Assembly: GCA_934486735.1 (NCBI GenBank)
Contig: CAKSQL010000010.1
Span: 1-64,000, forward strand
From: an uncultured Clostridia bacterium
GTDB taxonomy: Bacteria; Bacillota; Clostridia; UBA1381
Length of the DNA stretch: 64,000 bases
Direction of reading: 5' to 3'
The notes under the pieces were generated by a model. The model was given only the letters and a program-made list of their open reading frames with translations, was not told the origin of the DNA and did not search any database. Positions 26,035 to 34,192 of the stretch are shown in pieces; within the stretch, counting starts at the first letter, position 1, and each line of letters opens with the position of its first letter. The position numbers and the translations under genes are program-made.

Positions 26035-26963
26035 TGGCAAAAAGAGCAACAAGGGAATCATACGGTGCTGCGCTGGCAAAATTCGGCGCGGACGAAAGAA
26101 TTGTGGTATTGGATGCCGACCTTTCAAAATCGACAAAGACGGAAGTTTTCAAAAAGGCTTATCCCGAGAGATTTATAAATTGCGGAATTGCAGAGGGTAA
26201 CATGATGAGCGTTGCGGCAGGCCTTGCAGCGGCAGGAAAGATAGCGTTTGCATCAAGCTTTGCGATGTTTGCGGCAGGCCGTGCGTTTGAGCAGATAAGA
26301 AATTCAATCGGATATCCGAATCTTAATGTAAAAATCGGTGCGACACATGCCGGAATTTCTGTAGGTGAAGACGGTGCAACACATCAGTGTCTTGAAGATA
26401 TAGGCTTGATGCGCACAATCCCGAATATGGTTATTTTAAATCCTGCCGATGATGTTGAGGCAACAGCTTGCGTAAAGGCTGCAATAGACCACGACGGACC
26501 TGTGTATATGAGATTCGGACGCCTTGCGGTTGAGGACGTGAATCCTGCCGGCTATAAGTTTGAGCTTGGAAAGGGTGTAGAGCTTGCAGACGGAAACGAC
26601 GTTACAATTATCGCAACCGGACTTATGGTAGGTGAGGCTTTAAAGGCAAAAGAACTTCTCAAAAAAGACGGAATCGATGCAAGAGTAATAAATATTCACA
26701 CGATAAAGCCGATAGATAAAGATATAATCATAAAGGCTGCAAAGGAGACGGGCGCTATAGTTACCGCCGAAGAACACTACATAATGGGCGGACTCGGCAG
26801 CGCTGTCTGCGAGGTTGTTTGCGAGAGTGCGCCTGTTCCGGTTAAGATTGTCGGAACAGACCGATTCGGAGCGTCGGGCAAGCCTGCGGAACTGTTTGAA
26901 GAATATGGACTTACTGCTGAAAATATCGCAAAAAATGCAAAGGAAGCAGTAGCTCTGAAATAA
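26034..26963 (+). CDS. tktB: Transketolase, C-terminal subunit
   Basis: 309 residues, the pyrimidine-binding and C-terminal domains: ESYGAALAKFGADERIVVLDADLSKST, GIAEGNMMSVAAGLAAAGKIA, GATHAGISVGEDGATHQCLEDIGLMR, then a Rossmann-like C-terminal domain. It works as the partner of the preceding subunit. A terminator follows immediately. Confidence 0.95.
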   Translation: MAKRATRESYGAALAKFGADERIVVLDADLSKSTKTEVFKKAYPERFINCGIAEGNMMSVAAGLAAAGKIAFASSFAMFAAGRAFEQIRNSIGYPNLNVKIGATHAGISVGEDGATHQCLEDIGLMRTIPNMVILNPADDVEATACVKAAIDHDGPVYMRFGRLAVEDVNPAGYKFELGKGVELADGNDVTIIATGLMVGEALKAKELLKKDGIDARVINIHTIKPIDKDIIIKAAKETGAIVTAEEHYIMGGLGSAVCEVVCESAPVPVKIVGTDRFGASGKPAELFEEYGLTAENIAKNAKEAVALK

Positions 26964-26967
26964 TAAT

Positions 26968-27012
26968 AAAAATCTCTTATCAGCTGAAAAGTTGTTGATA
27001 AGAGATTTTTTG
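26968..27012 (+). terminator. Terminator after the transketolase genes
   Basis: A-rich arm with AATCTCTTATCA (26971-26982) pairs with TGATAAGAGATT (26996-27007), followed by T-rich sequence. The A-run on the other side makes it useful in both directions. Confidence 0.88.
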
Positions 27013-27128
27013 TTTTGTACAAATTATTTTAAAAGTAAGGAAATTCGTAAAAACGATTGGATTTAACGAAAGCCGATATAAAAAAGGAATTACTCCGGTT
27101 TTCGGATTGAATTGTGTCCTCGGGGAAA

Positions 27129-28079
27129 TTAGATTTTATAGTCAAATATTTTTAAAAAATCCACATTCCTGACACGAAAGCTTTTGTTGTTTAAGTATTC
27201 AAGCATTCCGGAATCGGAAGTGAATTTAAAGGTCAGCTTGTATGAGTAAAGCGCCTGGTATCGATGTGCCTTGTCATTTTTTCCGTACTTGCCGTCGCCC
27301 AAAAGAGGATGTCCGATTGAGGACAAATGCGCTCTTATCTGATGAGTGCGCCCGGTCAGTAAGTCTATTTCGAGCAGAGACAATCCGTTCTTTTGAGCAA
27401 GAACTTTATATTGAGTTTTAATCGTTTTTGCCCCGGGTTTGGGCGAAGAATACACATACACTCTCTTTTTCTTCTCGTCTTTGAAAAGATATCCGGAAAG
27501 GACATCGCTTTTTTTGTCAAAATACCCATGAGCGATACAAAGATATTCTTTTTTTATCTCGCGGTCTTTTATTTTTTGGTTCATTATGCGGAGAGTCTCG
27601 GCATTTTTTGCCGCGATTACAATTCCGCCGGTATTCCGATCGATACGGTTGCATAGCGACGGGACAAAGGTGTGTTCATCGGCGGGTGAATATTCGCCAT
27701 TTTCGAAAAGATAGCTTTTTATATGCTCAATAAGCGTGTTTGCCTCGCCGTTGTCGTCGGTATGTACAAGCATACCCGGCTTTTTGTTTATCAGCATAAT
27801 GTTCGAATCCTCGTAAATTATATCTATGTCCGCTTTTATTTTGCGAAACATTTCGTCGGGATTTGCCTTTTCAAAAAACTCATCCTTGAAATAGAGATTT
27901 AAAATATCGCCCTCCGAAAGCTTTCGGGACGGCTTTTTCTCATGCTTCCCGTTTATTCGGACGCAATTTTTTCTCAGCGATTTATATAGCATATCGGGCG
28001 GCAGAGACGGCATAAATTTTGTTAAAAACTTATCCAGCCGCTGTCCCGAGTCGTTTTTGTTTACAATTATTTCTTTCAA
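27129..28079 (-). CDS. RluA-family rRNA/tRNA pseudouridine synthase
   Basis: 316 residues with an N-terminal S4 RNA-binding domain (about 12-70) and the RluA catalytic domain. The signature RIDRNTGGIVIAAKN holds the catalytic Asp, and LTGRTHQIRAHLSSIGHPLLGDGKYG is the second conserved block. It isomerises uridine in structured RNA; the exact target is not predictable. TTG at 28077-28079 is preceded by GGAGGG at seven bases. Confidence 0.92.
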   Translation of the reverse strand: MKEIIVNKNDSGQRLDKFLTKFMPSLPPDMLYKSLRKNCVRINGKHEKKPSRKLSEGDILNLYFKDEFFEKANPDEMFRKIKADIDIIYEDSNIMLINKKPGMLVHTDDNGEANTLIEHIKSYLFENGEYSPADEHTFVPSLCNRIDRNTGGIVIAAKNAETLRIMNQKIKDREIKKEYLCIAHGYFDKKSDVLSGYLFKDEKKKRVYVYSSPKPGAKTIKTQYKVLAQKNGLSLLEIDLLTGRTHQIRAHLSSIGHPLLGDGKYGKNDKAHRYQALYSYKLTFKFTSDSGMLEYLNNKSFRVRNVDFLKIFDYKI

Positions 28080-28191
28080 AATTTTCCCTCCGGTTCAGCT
28101 GAACTCCATAATGTTTGAGCATATAACAAGTATATCACAAAACTACACTAAATGCAATATCGGAAAATTAATAAAATTTAAAAATTCATGC

Positions 28192-28220
28192 TTGCATTTT
28201 GCGGATATAAGTGATATAAT
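28192..28220 (+). promoter_or_regulatory. Promoter of eutS-eutP
   Basis: -35 TTGCAT (28192-28197), a 17-base spacer and -10 TATAAT (28215-28220). Start is near 28227, so the transcript has a leader of about 160 bases. Confidence 0.8.
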
Positions 28221-28226
28221 ATATTT

Positions 28227-28387
28227 GTATATGCCAAAGTGAAGAACATTTTGCGTATCTTGCTTTTTCGCGTACGGGAGCAAGTACATAAGCCGTACGG
28301 CGCTTGAGAAAGCAATCCGTGCAGAAGTTTTTTTGATATGCCGCTGCGGTGCGGCAGAACAAGGATTAAGAATGGTCGGAGATAAAT
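28227..28387 (+). ncRNA. Structured 5' leader of eutS, candidate cis-regulatory RNA of unknown class
   Basis: The leader can form a hairpin GTA(T)CTTGCT / AGCAAGTAC (28255-28264 with 28279-28287). Its 14-base loop contains CGTACGG (28271-28277), complementary over seven bases to CCGTACG (28293-28299), so an H-type pseudoknot is possible. Alternatively GTACGG (28295-28300) pairs with CCGTGC (28317-28322) around a GAGA-capped hairpin (28302-28313), and seven Ts follow at 28328-28334, so terminator-like switching is conceivable. A third hairpin (28339-28344 with 28351-28356) precedes the ribosome binding site GGAG. It lacks B12-box, T-box and other consensus motifs I know. Function is inference. 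Confidence 0.55.
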
Positions 28388-28747
28388 ATGGACTCAGAGA
28401 ATAAAACAAGAATAATTCAGGAGCTTGTACCGGGAAAGCAAATTACGCTTGCGCACATAATTGCCGCTCCGGACGAGATACTTTACAAAAAGCTCGGGCT
28501 TGACCCGAGAGTGGACTACAGCAATGCGTCAATCGGAATACTGACCGTAAGCCCGGCTGAAACAGCGATTATTGCCGCGGATATCGCAATGAAAACTTCC
28601 AATGTGGAGCTTGGATTTGTTGACCGCTTCAGCGGAACGGTGATTATAACGGGAAGAGTTTCGGACACCGAGACCGCAATTTCGGCAATTGTTGAATATG
28701 CAAAGGAAAAGCTTGGCTTTTCTGTCTGCGATGTGACGAGAACCTGA
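28388..28747 (+). CDS. eutS: EutS-like bacterial microcompartment shell protein
   Basis: 119 residues. It matches EutS: the start RIIQELVPGKQITLAHIIAAP, GILTVSPAETAIIAADIAMK and VELGFVDRFSGTVIITGRVS. This is a permuted BMC domain forming hexamers in the ethanolamine-utilisation shell. GGAG lies before the ATG. The TGA stop overlaps the next ATG by one base. No other shell or ethanolamine enzyme gene is in the window, so it is either a remnant, part of a dispersed set or reused for another purpose. Confidence 0.9.
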   Translation: MDSENKTRIIQELVPGKQITLAHIIAAPDEILYKKLGLDPRVDYSNASIGILTVSPAETAIIAADIAMKTSNVELGFVDRFSGTVIITGRVSDTETAISAIVEYAKEKLGFSVCDVTRT

Positions 28748-29181
28748 TGAAAAAGCTTATATTAATCGGCAGAAGTGAATGCGGAAAGACTACGCTTATT
28801 CAGGCGCTGAGGGGCGAAAAGCTGCGATATGAAAAGACGCAGAGTGTGAAGTATGATGAAATCACAATAGACACTCCGGGTGAGTATATACAAACCCGTT
28901 CGCTCGGTGCGGCTTTGGCGATGTATACATATGAAGCGGATGTTGTCGGACTTTTGGAGGGTGCGGATGAGCCATATTCGCTTTACAGTCCATGCATAGT
29001 ACCGCTGGCAAACCGAGAGATTATAGGCATAGTCACAAAAATCGATAAAAAAGACGCAAGTCCCGAAATGGCAGAAAACAGGCTTAGGCTTGCAGGATGC
29101 GAAAAAATATTTTTTGTAAGCTCTTACACCGGTGAGGGAGTTAATGATATATTGGAATATCTGAAAAATTTTCGGCTATAG
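28747..29181 (+). CDS. eutP: EutP/PduV-like small GTPase
   Basis: 144 residues with a P-loop GRSECGKTTLIQAL, IDTPGEYIQTRSLG and IVTKIDKKDAS (G4), as in EutP. In relatives EutP is linked to ethanolamine microcompartments and some EutP proteins have been reported as acetate kinases. The pairing with eutS, coupled by a one-base overlap, is the order seen at the start of many eut operons. Confidence 0.9.
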   Translation: MKKLILIGRSECGKTTLIQALRGEKLRYEKTQSVKYDEITIDTPGEYIQTRSLGAALAMYTYEADVVGLLEGADEPYSLYSPCIVPLANREIIGIVTKIDKKDASPEMAENRLRLAGCEKIFFVSSYTGEGVNDILEYLKNFRL

Positions 29182-29196
29182 GAAGGAAGTAATCAC

Positions 29197-29448
29197 ATGG
29201 ATATTAACAACACAAGGAAAATCGATCTCGAGCTTGACCGCGCCAAAGAAGTGCATGAGATTATCTCGGGTGTATACGATTCGTTGAAAATAAAGGGCTA
29301 TGACCCGATAAGTCAGATTGTGGGATATCTGATATCGGGCGACCCGACATATATCACAAGCTATAACGGAGCGCGCGGCATGATTGTGCGCGTTGAGCGT
29401 GATGAGCTTATTGAAGAACTGGTTAAGCACTATATAAAATCATTGTAG
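29197..29448 (+). CDS. ireB: IreB family regulatory phosphoprotein
   Basis: 83 residues, UPF0297/IreB: GYDPISQIVGYLISGDPTYIT and RVERDELIEELVKHYIK are hallmark. In Enterococcus IreB is phosphorylated by the Ser/Thr kinase IreK and affects cephalosporin resistance. It is usually beside alaS/ruvX; here it is between eutP and a phosphatase, a different location. GGAAGG precedes the ATG. Confidence 0.93.
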   Translation: MDINNTRKIDLELDRAKEVHEIISGVYDSLKIKGYDPISQIVGYLISGDPTYITSYNGARGMIVRVERDELIEELVKHYIKSL

Positions 29449-29475
29449 AATTTGTTCCGAAAGGTTGTGATTGAT

Positions 29476-30234
29476 TTGACAGACGTTCATGCTCATGTTC
29501 TTCCGGAAATTGATGACGGAGCAAAGAATGTTGAAACGAGTCTTGAAATGCTGAGAGAAAGCAAGCGGCAGGGAGTTGAGACGGTCATTGCAACTTCCCA
29601 TTGCTATGCGCAGACCGAGCAGGATATTGCATGCTTTATAAAAAAGCGTCGGGAAAGCTTTGAAATATTACAGGAAGCGATTTCAAAATCGGGAGAAAAA
29701 TTACCCGAAATACGTCTCGGCAGCGAGGTGCATCTCGGGGTTGACATCTCGAAATTTGAACGTCTTGAGGAACTTTGTATAGATAAAACCGATTATATTT
29801 TACTGGAAATGCCGTACAGAGCTTGGAATATGAATCTGTACGATGCAATCTACGGAATAATGCTAAGAGGAATGAAACCGGTCATGGCGCACATAGAGCG
29901 CTTTTACGACCACGAAAAGGAATTTGAAAACCTGGTCGATCTTGAACTTTTGTATCAGATAAATGCGGATTCTTTTGTGAAACCGGGCATCCGCAGGGTG
30001 ATTCCGTATTTTTTCAAAAATCGTATGGTTCAGTTTGTGGGCAGCGATATGCATAATACGGATTCAAGACCTACAAATATACAAAATGCATATCGGGCGA
30101 TTGAAGAAATGTACGGAAGCGAGTGTGCGGAATATTTAAAGAAAAATGCCGAGCTGCTGCTTGAAAACAAGATGCCGGACAGTGCGCTGTTCAAAAAGAA
30201 AAATATACTGAGCAGAGTTTTCAAAAGTAAATGA
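29476..30234 (+). CDS. CpsB/CapC-like PHP-domain protein-tyrosine phosphatase
   Basis: 252 residues. Metal-binding PHP motifs: DVHAHVLPEIDDGAKN, ATSHCYAQ, EVHLGVD, MAHIERF and GSDMHNTDSRP. This family dephosphorylates tyrosine kinases of exopolysaccharide synthesis. No capsule genes are adjacent. TTG at 29476 lies 11 bases after GAAAGG and matches family N-termini; the frame from 29452 adds eight residues of low value. A terminator follows. Confidence 0.85.
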   Translation: MTDVHAHVLPEIDDGAKNVETSLEMLRESKRQGVETVIATSHCYAQTEQDIACFIKKRRESFEILQEAISKSGEKLPEIRLGSEVHLGVDISKFERLEELCIDKTDYILLEMPYRAWNMNLYDAIYGIMLRGMKPVMAHIERFYDHEKEFENLVDLELLYQINADSFVKPGIRRVIPYFFKNRMVQFVGSDMHNTDSRPTNIQNAYRAIEEMYGSECAEYLKKNAELLLENKMPDSALFKKKNILSRVFKSK

Positions 30235-30279
30235 AAAGGACAGGAAAGCCAATGATTTGGTAAATCCTGTCCCTTTTTT
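30234..30279. terminator. Terminator between convergent genes
   Basis: An arm with AGGACAGGA (about 30237-30245) pairs with TCCTGTCC (30265-30272), flanked by A-run and T-run, so it may serve both the phosphatase gene and the M23 peptidase gene. Confidence 0.8.
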
Positions 30280-30364
30280 ATGTTAATTTTTGAAGTCAAA
30301 CAGCGAGGCATAAGTGCCTGCCAAAGACATTTTTGAAATCACATGTTTGAACACAAACTGAATT

Positions 30365-31519
30365 TTAGCCGAGGAATGCCATCGGGTCTTGCGCTGCGCC
30401 GTTTGTCTGAATTTCAAAATGACAGTGCGGACCGGTGCTGTTCCCTGTGCTGCCTACGCGTGCAATCAGCTGACCTTGGGTAACTGTCTCGCCCGCGCTT
30501 ACGAGCAGCTCGCTGCAATGAGCGTAATATGTTACATATCCGTTTTTGTGGTCTATTTTTATAAGATTTCCGTAGCTGCCCTGGTTGCCCGAGAAGATTA
30601 CCACGCCGGTATCAGATGCCTTAATCGGTGTGCCTGTCGGAGCACCGATGTCGATTCCGTTGTGCATACGCCCCCATCTTCCGCCGTAGGGAGATGTGAT
30701 TTTGCCCGATGCGGGCATTATAAAGCTGCCGCTGCCCATATTCGGAATTTCCTTTGTTCCTATATTAATAATTTCGTCGGTCGGCTCTTTCAAAAGCGCT
30801 TCGGAAATTATACTTTTAGAGGTCTGGACACCATTGGTGTACTCAATAATGGCAGAAACCGCGTATTCGCCCACTTCGCCGTCCTGAACTGTCCTTTTGC
30901 TGCCGACAGCAAGCGTATCATCATTTTGCTCTATGGTCTCAAAATCTTTTGTTGAGTAATATACTGTGCTGACGGTTGTTTTCACATGCAGCCTGCCCGA
31001 ATCAAGAAGATATCGGCTTGCCTCCTCGGGAGTGATGATAGCTGCTGCACTGACCTGCTTTGCAATAATTTCGGTGTTTTCACGTATCGATGAAGTTCCG
31101 CCGTCTATCGAAAATTCCGAGCAGATAAGCGATAAAGCTTTTTCGGCATTTTCTTTGGTCTTGAAGCTGCAAAGCTCCTCGCCGTCCGATACCAAAACAT
31201 ATCCGTCGGTCATATAGCTTGAAAGCTGCGCAATGTTGTTTTTAAGCTCCTCGTCGGATGAAAGCAGGTTTTTATCCATAATAACGCCTTTTATTTCGAC
31301 ATTGGGATTTAAAGTGTATTCATCGCCGAAGTCGGAGCTTAGGGTCTCATTAACCGAATTTAGTGCTGTTTCATATGTTGAACTATCCTCAACATATCCG
31401 ATTGTTTTACCCTCAACAATAATTTTATATCCGCCGGTGCAGTAATGATTGAGTATGCCGCTGCCGGCACTTACTCCGATTACAACGCTGCACAGTGCGG
31501 CAATTCTTTTTTGCATCAT
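30365..31519 (-). CDS. M23 family cell-wall endopeptidase with G5 domain
   Basis: 384 residues with an N-terminal signal or anchor segment (RIAALCSVVIGVSAGSGIL). Two repeats of the extracellular LysM/YabB-like type appear around residues 30-165, then a G5 domain (about 170-245) and a C-terminal M23 domain: HNGIDIGAPTGTPI, NGYVTYYAHCS and HCHFEIQ give the zinc ligands (His-X3-Asp, His-X-His). It cuts peptidoglycan cross-bridges. Starts at 31528 (TTG), 31519 (ATG) and 31516 (ATG) are possible; AAAGGA supports 31519. It is the first gene of its transcript. Confidence 0.9.
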   Translation of the reverse strand: MMQKRIAALCSVVIGVSAGSGILNHYCTGGYKIIVEGKTIGYVEDSSTYETALNSVNETLSSDFGDEYTLNPNVEIKGVIMDKNLLSSDEELKNNIAQLSSYMTDGYVLVSDGEELCSFKTKENAEKALSLICSEFSIDGGTSSIRENTEIIAKQVSAAAIITPEEASRYLLDSGRLHVKTTVSTVYYSTKDFETIEQNDDTLAVGSKRTVQDGEVGEYAVSAIIEYTNGVQTSKSIISEALLKEPTDEIINIGTKEIPNMGSGSFIMPASGKITSPYGGRWGRMHNGIDIGAPTGTPIKASDTGVVIFSGNQGSYGNLIKIDHKNGYVTYYAHCSELLVSAGETVTQGQLIARVGSTGNSTGPHCHFEIQTNGAAQDPMAFLG

Positions 31520-31610
31520 TAAAAACAAATCCTTTCGTAAACAAAGCTTTTATTATTATGTATATTCATCTTATTAAGCAAATATTACAAAAATATTAAA
31601 AACATTTTCT

Positions 31611-31639
31611 ATTATACACAATAACTGTGTATTTTTCAA
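31611..31639 (-). promoter_or_regulatory. Promoter of the M23 peptidase gene
   Basis: Minus-strand -35 TTGAAA (31634-31639), a 17-base spacer and -10 TATAAT (31611-31616). The leader is about 85 bases, AT-rich, without clear structure. The whole 31529-31852 gap otherwise holds two promoters and nothing else that I see. Confidence 0.78.
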
Positions 31640-31761
31640 GTGTTTTTTATTAAGAAATTGTTAAAATGGGTCAGACGTCAAAAAACAAAAGAAAATATGG
31701 AAATATTTTGTGAAAATCTTACATATATAAATTAACAGTTTGTAAATTTGAAAAAAAACAC

Positions 31762-31790
31762 TTTAATAATTCGAAAAAGTATGTTATAAT
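31762..31790 (+). promoter_or_regulatory. Promoter of the clpE-like gene
   Basis: -35 TTTAAT (31762-31767, weak), a 17-base spacer and -10 TATAAT (31785-31790). A GGTCAGACGTCAAA segment around 31673 recalls but does not match a CtsR heptad pair. Confidence 0.55.
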
Positions 31791-31861
31791 GCTAAGAGGG
31801 CATGAAAATCCCGATAGTTTAATGACAATAATAAAATTAAAATAAATAAGGAATGGAAACT

Positions 31862-34144
31862 ATGAAATTATGTTCAAGATGTCATAAAAACCCTGCCGTT
31901 GTTTTTATAGCAAAGGTGGAGGGCGATAAGACAGTACAGGAGGGCTTGTGCCTTGCCTGTGCAAAGGAGCTTGGAATTGCTCCGCTGAATCAGATGATGG
32001 AGAATTTGGGAATAAACGACGATGATATAGATATGCTCAACGGCGAAATGTCAGAATTTATTAGCAACCTTGAAAATTTGGATAATCCGGAGGAAATGCG
32101 TGATATGCTGACAACGGGCGGTGATGAGGGAGAAGAAGGCGGAGCCGCGACCGCACCGCTTGATTTCCTTAACAATATTTTCGGCAAGGAGTCGGAAAAG
32201 ACAGAGAGGACCGAAAAAAAGCGTCCGGGCAAAAAGCAGAAAAAGAGCATGCTCGATACCTATGGCACAAATCTGACCGCGAAAGCTGCACTCGGCAAGG
32301 TGGACAGGGTTGTGAACCGCGGTGCGGAGATAGACAGAGTTATCCAGATTCTGAACAGACGTACCAAAAACAATCCTGTAATTCTCGGTGAACCGGGTGT
32401 CGGAAAGACGGCGATAGCGGAGGGGTTGGCGAGCCGTATTTTCGAAAAAAATGTTCCGCCGAAGCTGTTCGGATATCAGCTTTATCTCTTGGATTTCGCG
32501 GCTCTTGTTGCGGGAACACAGTTTAGGGGTCAGTTTGAAGCAAGGCTTAAGAACGTGCTTTCCGAAGCGGCGGATGCAGGTAATGTAATACTCGTTATAG
32601 ATGAAATTCATAACATTGTTGCAGCGGGCGATGCCGAGGGCGCAATGAGCGCGGCGAATATCTTAAAGCCGGCTTTGGCAAGAGGAGAAATACAGATTAT
32701 TGGCGCGACAACGCTTTCCGAGTACAGAAAGCATATAGAAAAGGACAGCGCGCTTGAGAGACGTTTTCAGCCTGTTTTGGTGGATGAGCCGACTACAGCC
32801 GAAAGCATTGAGATTTTAAAGGGCATAAAGGATTATTACGAGGATTATCATAAGGTAAAAATTTCGGATGAGATAATTAAAGACGCGGTTTTGCTTTCGG
32901 AAAGATATATAACCGACCGATTTTTGCCCGATAAGGCAATTGATGTAATAGATGAAGCAGGTTCAAGGGTCAACCTTAAAAACCGCGCATTGTACGAGCT
33001 GAAAATAGCCAGGGACAGATTGTCGGATATTGCAAGAGAAAGCAGCGATGCGGCAGCAAAAGAGGAATATGAAAGGGTTGCTGAGCTTCGCAGCGAGGAA
33101 CTTAAAATAGAAGGAACGCTTGCCGAGACCGAAAAAGAGGCTGAAAGTGCCGAAATAACCTTTGACGATATCGCGGCGGTTATAGAGGGCTGGACAAAAA
33201 TTCCGGTTCACAGACTCAGCGAGAGCGAAACAGATAAGCTGTTGAATCTGGAATCGAGGATACATCAGCGCGTGATCGGACAGGATGAAGCCGTCGGCGC
33301 GGTTGCAAGGGCAATTCGCCGCGGCAGGGCGGATATTTCGATAAGAAAACGACCGGTATCGTTTATTTTTGCAGGACCGACCGGCGTTGGTAAAACCGAG
33401 CTTGTTAAGACCATAGCGGAGGTTATGTTCGACCGCGAGGATGCGCTGATTCGATTTGATATGTCAGAATTTATGGAAAAGCACTCGGTTTCAAAACTCA
33501 TCGGCTCGCCCCCGGGATATGTCGGCTATGACGATGCCGGTCAGTTAACCGAGAAGGTGAGAAGAAAGCCGTATTCAGTTATTCTTTTGGACGAAATTGA
33601 AAAGGCAGACCCGGAGGTGTTCAATCTCTTTTTACAGATACTGGACGACGGACGTGTTGCGGACAGCCATGGAAAGATAGTAAACTTTGAAAATACTATC
33701 ATTATAATGACAACAAATGCAGGGTCGGAATTTAAAGTTAAGGCTCTCGGTTTTGGCGCGGATAATGAAGTTACACTCGCCGATAATGTCGATAAGAGCT
33801 TGAAAGACAGATTCCGTCCGGAGTTTTTGAACAGAATAGACGAAATTGTCACATTTAAGCCTCTTACCAAGGATGAATTGCGCGATATAATAGACTTGCT
33901 CATAAAGGATATTACTCAAAAGCTCGCGGAGAAAAATGCGGAGCTTGTAATTTCCAAGGACGCAAAGGAGCTTATTTTGGAAAAAGGCTACAATGTGCAA
34001 TACGGCGCAAGACCGCTCAAAAGAGCTATCAGAGTTCTTTTGGAGGATAAGCTTTCCATGCTCGCGCTGGAGGGCAAAATTAAAGACGGATGCAGAATAA
34101 ATGCCGAAAGAAAGGATGATGAAATAGAAATTTCGGTACTGTAA
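31862..34144 (+). CDS. clpE: ClpE-like AAA+ unfoldase with N-terminal zinc finger
   Basis: 760 residues, HSP100 class. An N-terminal zinc-finger-like four-Cys motif (CSRC at 3-6, CLAC at about 30-33) replaces the usual ClpC N domain, as in ClpE. First AAA+ module: GEPGVGKTAIAEG (Walker A), LVIDEIHNIV (Walker B). A middle linker region around 380-430 carries a UVR-like stretch (EEYERVAELRSEE). Second AAA+ module: GPTGVGKTELVK, SPPGYVGYDDAGQLTEKVRR. An ALGFG segment matches the ClpP-docking loop. It feeds ClpP with unfolded proteins. AAGGA precedes the ATG at 31862; an ATG at 31853 overlaps it. No ctsR or mcsAB is near. Confidence 0.92.
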   Translation: MKLCSRCHKNPAVVFIAKVEGDKTVQEGLCLACAKELGIAPLNQMMENLGINDDDIDMLNGEMSEFISNLENLDNPEEMRDMLTTGGDEGEEGGAATAPLDFLNNIFGKESEKTERTEKKRPGKKQKKSMLDTYGTNLTAKAALGKVDRVVNRGAEIDRVIQILNRRTKNNPVILGEPGVGKTAIAEGLASRIFEKNVPPKLFGYQLYLLDFAALVAGTQFRGQFEARLKNVLSEAADAGNVILVIDEIHNIVAAGDAEGAMSAANILKPALARGEIQIIGATTLSEYRKHIEKDSALERRFQPVLVDEPTTAESIEILKGIKDYYEDYHKVKISDEIIKDAVLLSERYITDRFLPDKAIDVIDEAGSRVNLKNRALYELKIARDRLSDIARESSDAAAKEEYERVAELRSEELKIEGTLAETEKEAESAEITFDDIAAVIEGWTKIPVHRLSESETDKLLNLESRIHQRVIGQDEAVGAVARAIRRGRADISIRKRPVSFIFAGPTGVGKTELVKTIAEVMFDREDALIRFDMSEFMEKHSVSKLIGSPPGYVGYDDAGQLTEKVRRKPYSVILLDEIEKADPEVFNLFLQILDDGRVADSHGKIVNFENTIIIMTTNAGSEFKVKALGFGADNEVTLADNVDKSLKDRFRPEFLNRIDEIVTFKPLTKDELRDIIDLLIKDITQKLAEKNAELVISKDAKELILEKGYNVQYGARPLKRAIRVLLEDKLSMLALEGKIKDGCRINAERKDDEIEISVL

Positions 34145-34192
34145 AGAGTTGTATTTTACAGCTTATATAAAATAAATAGGGGAGATAAAATT

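Noticed and set aside
28227..28387. AdoCbl riboswitch or EutV antitermination site before eutS
   Set aside because: No B12 box and no recognisable dual ANTAR-type hairpins; kept only as an unclassified structured leader.
31665..31690. CtsR-like heptad pair before the clpE-like gene
   Set aside because: GGTCAGACGTCAAA does not have the GGTCAAA spacing of a CtsR operator, and no ctsR gene is near.
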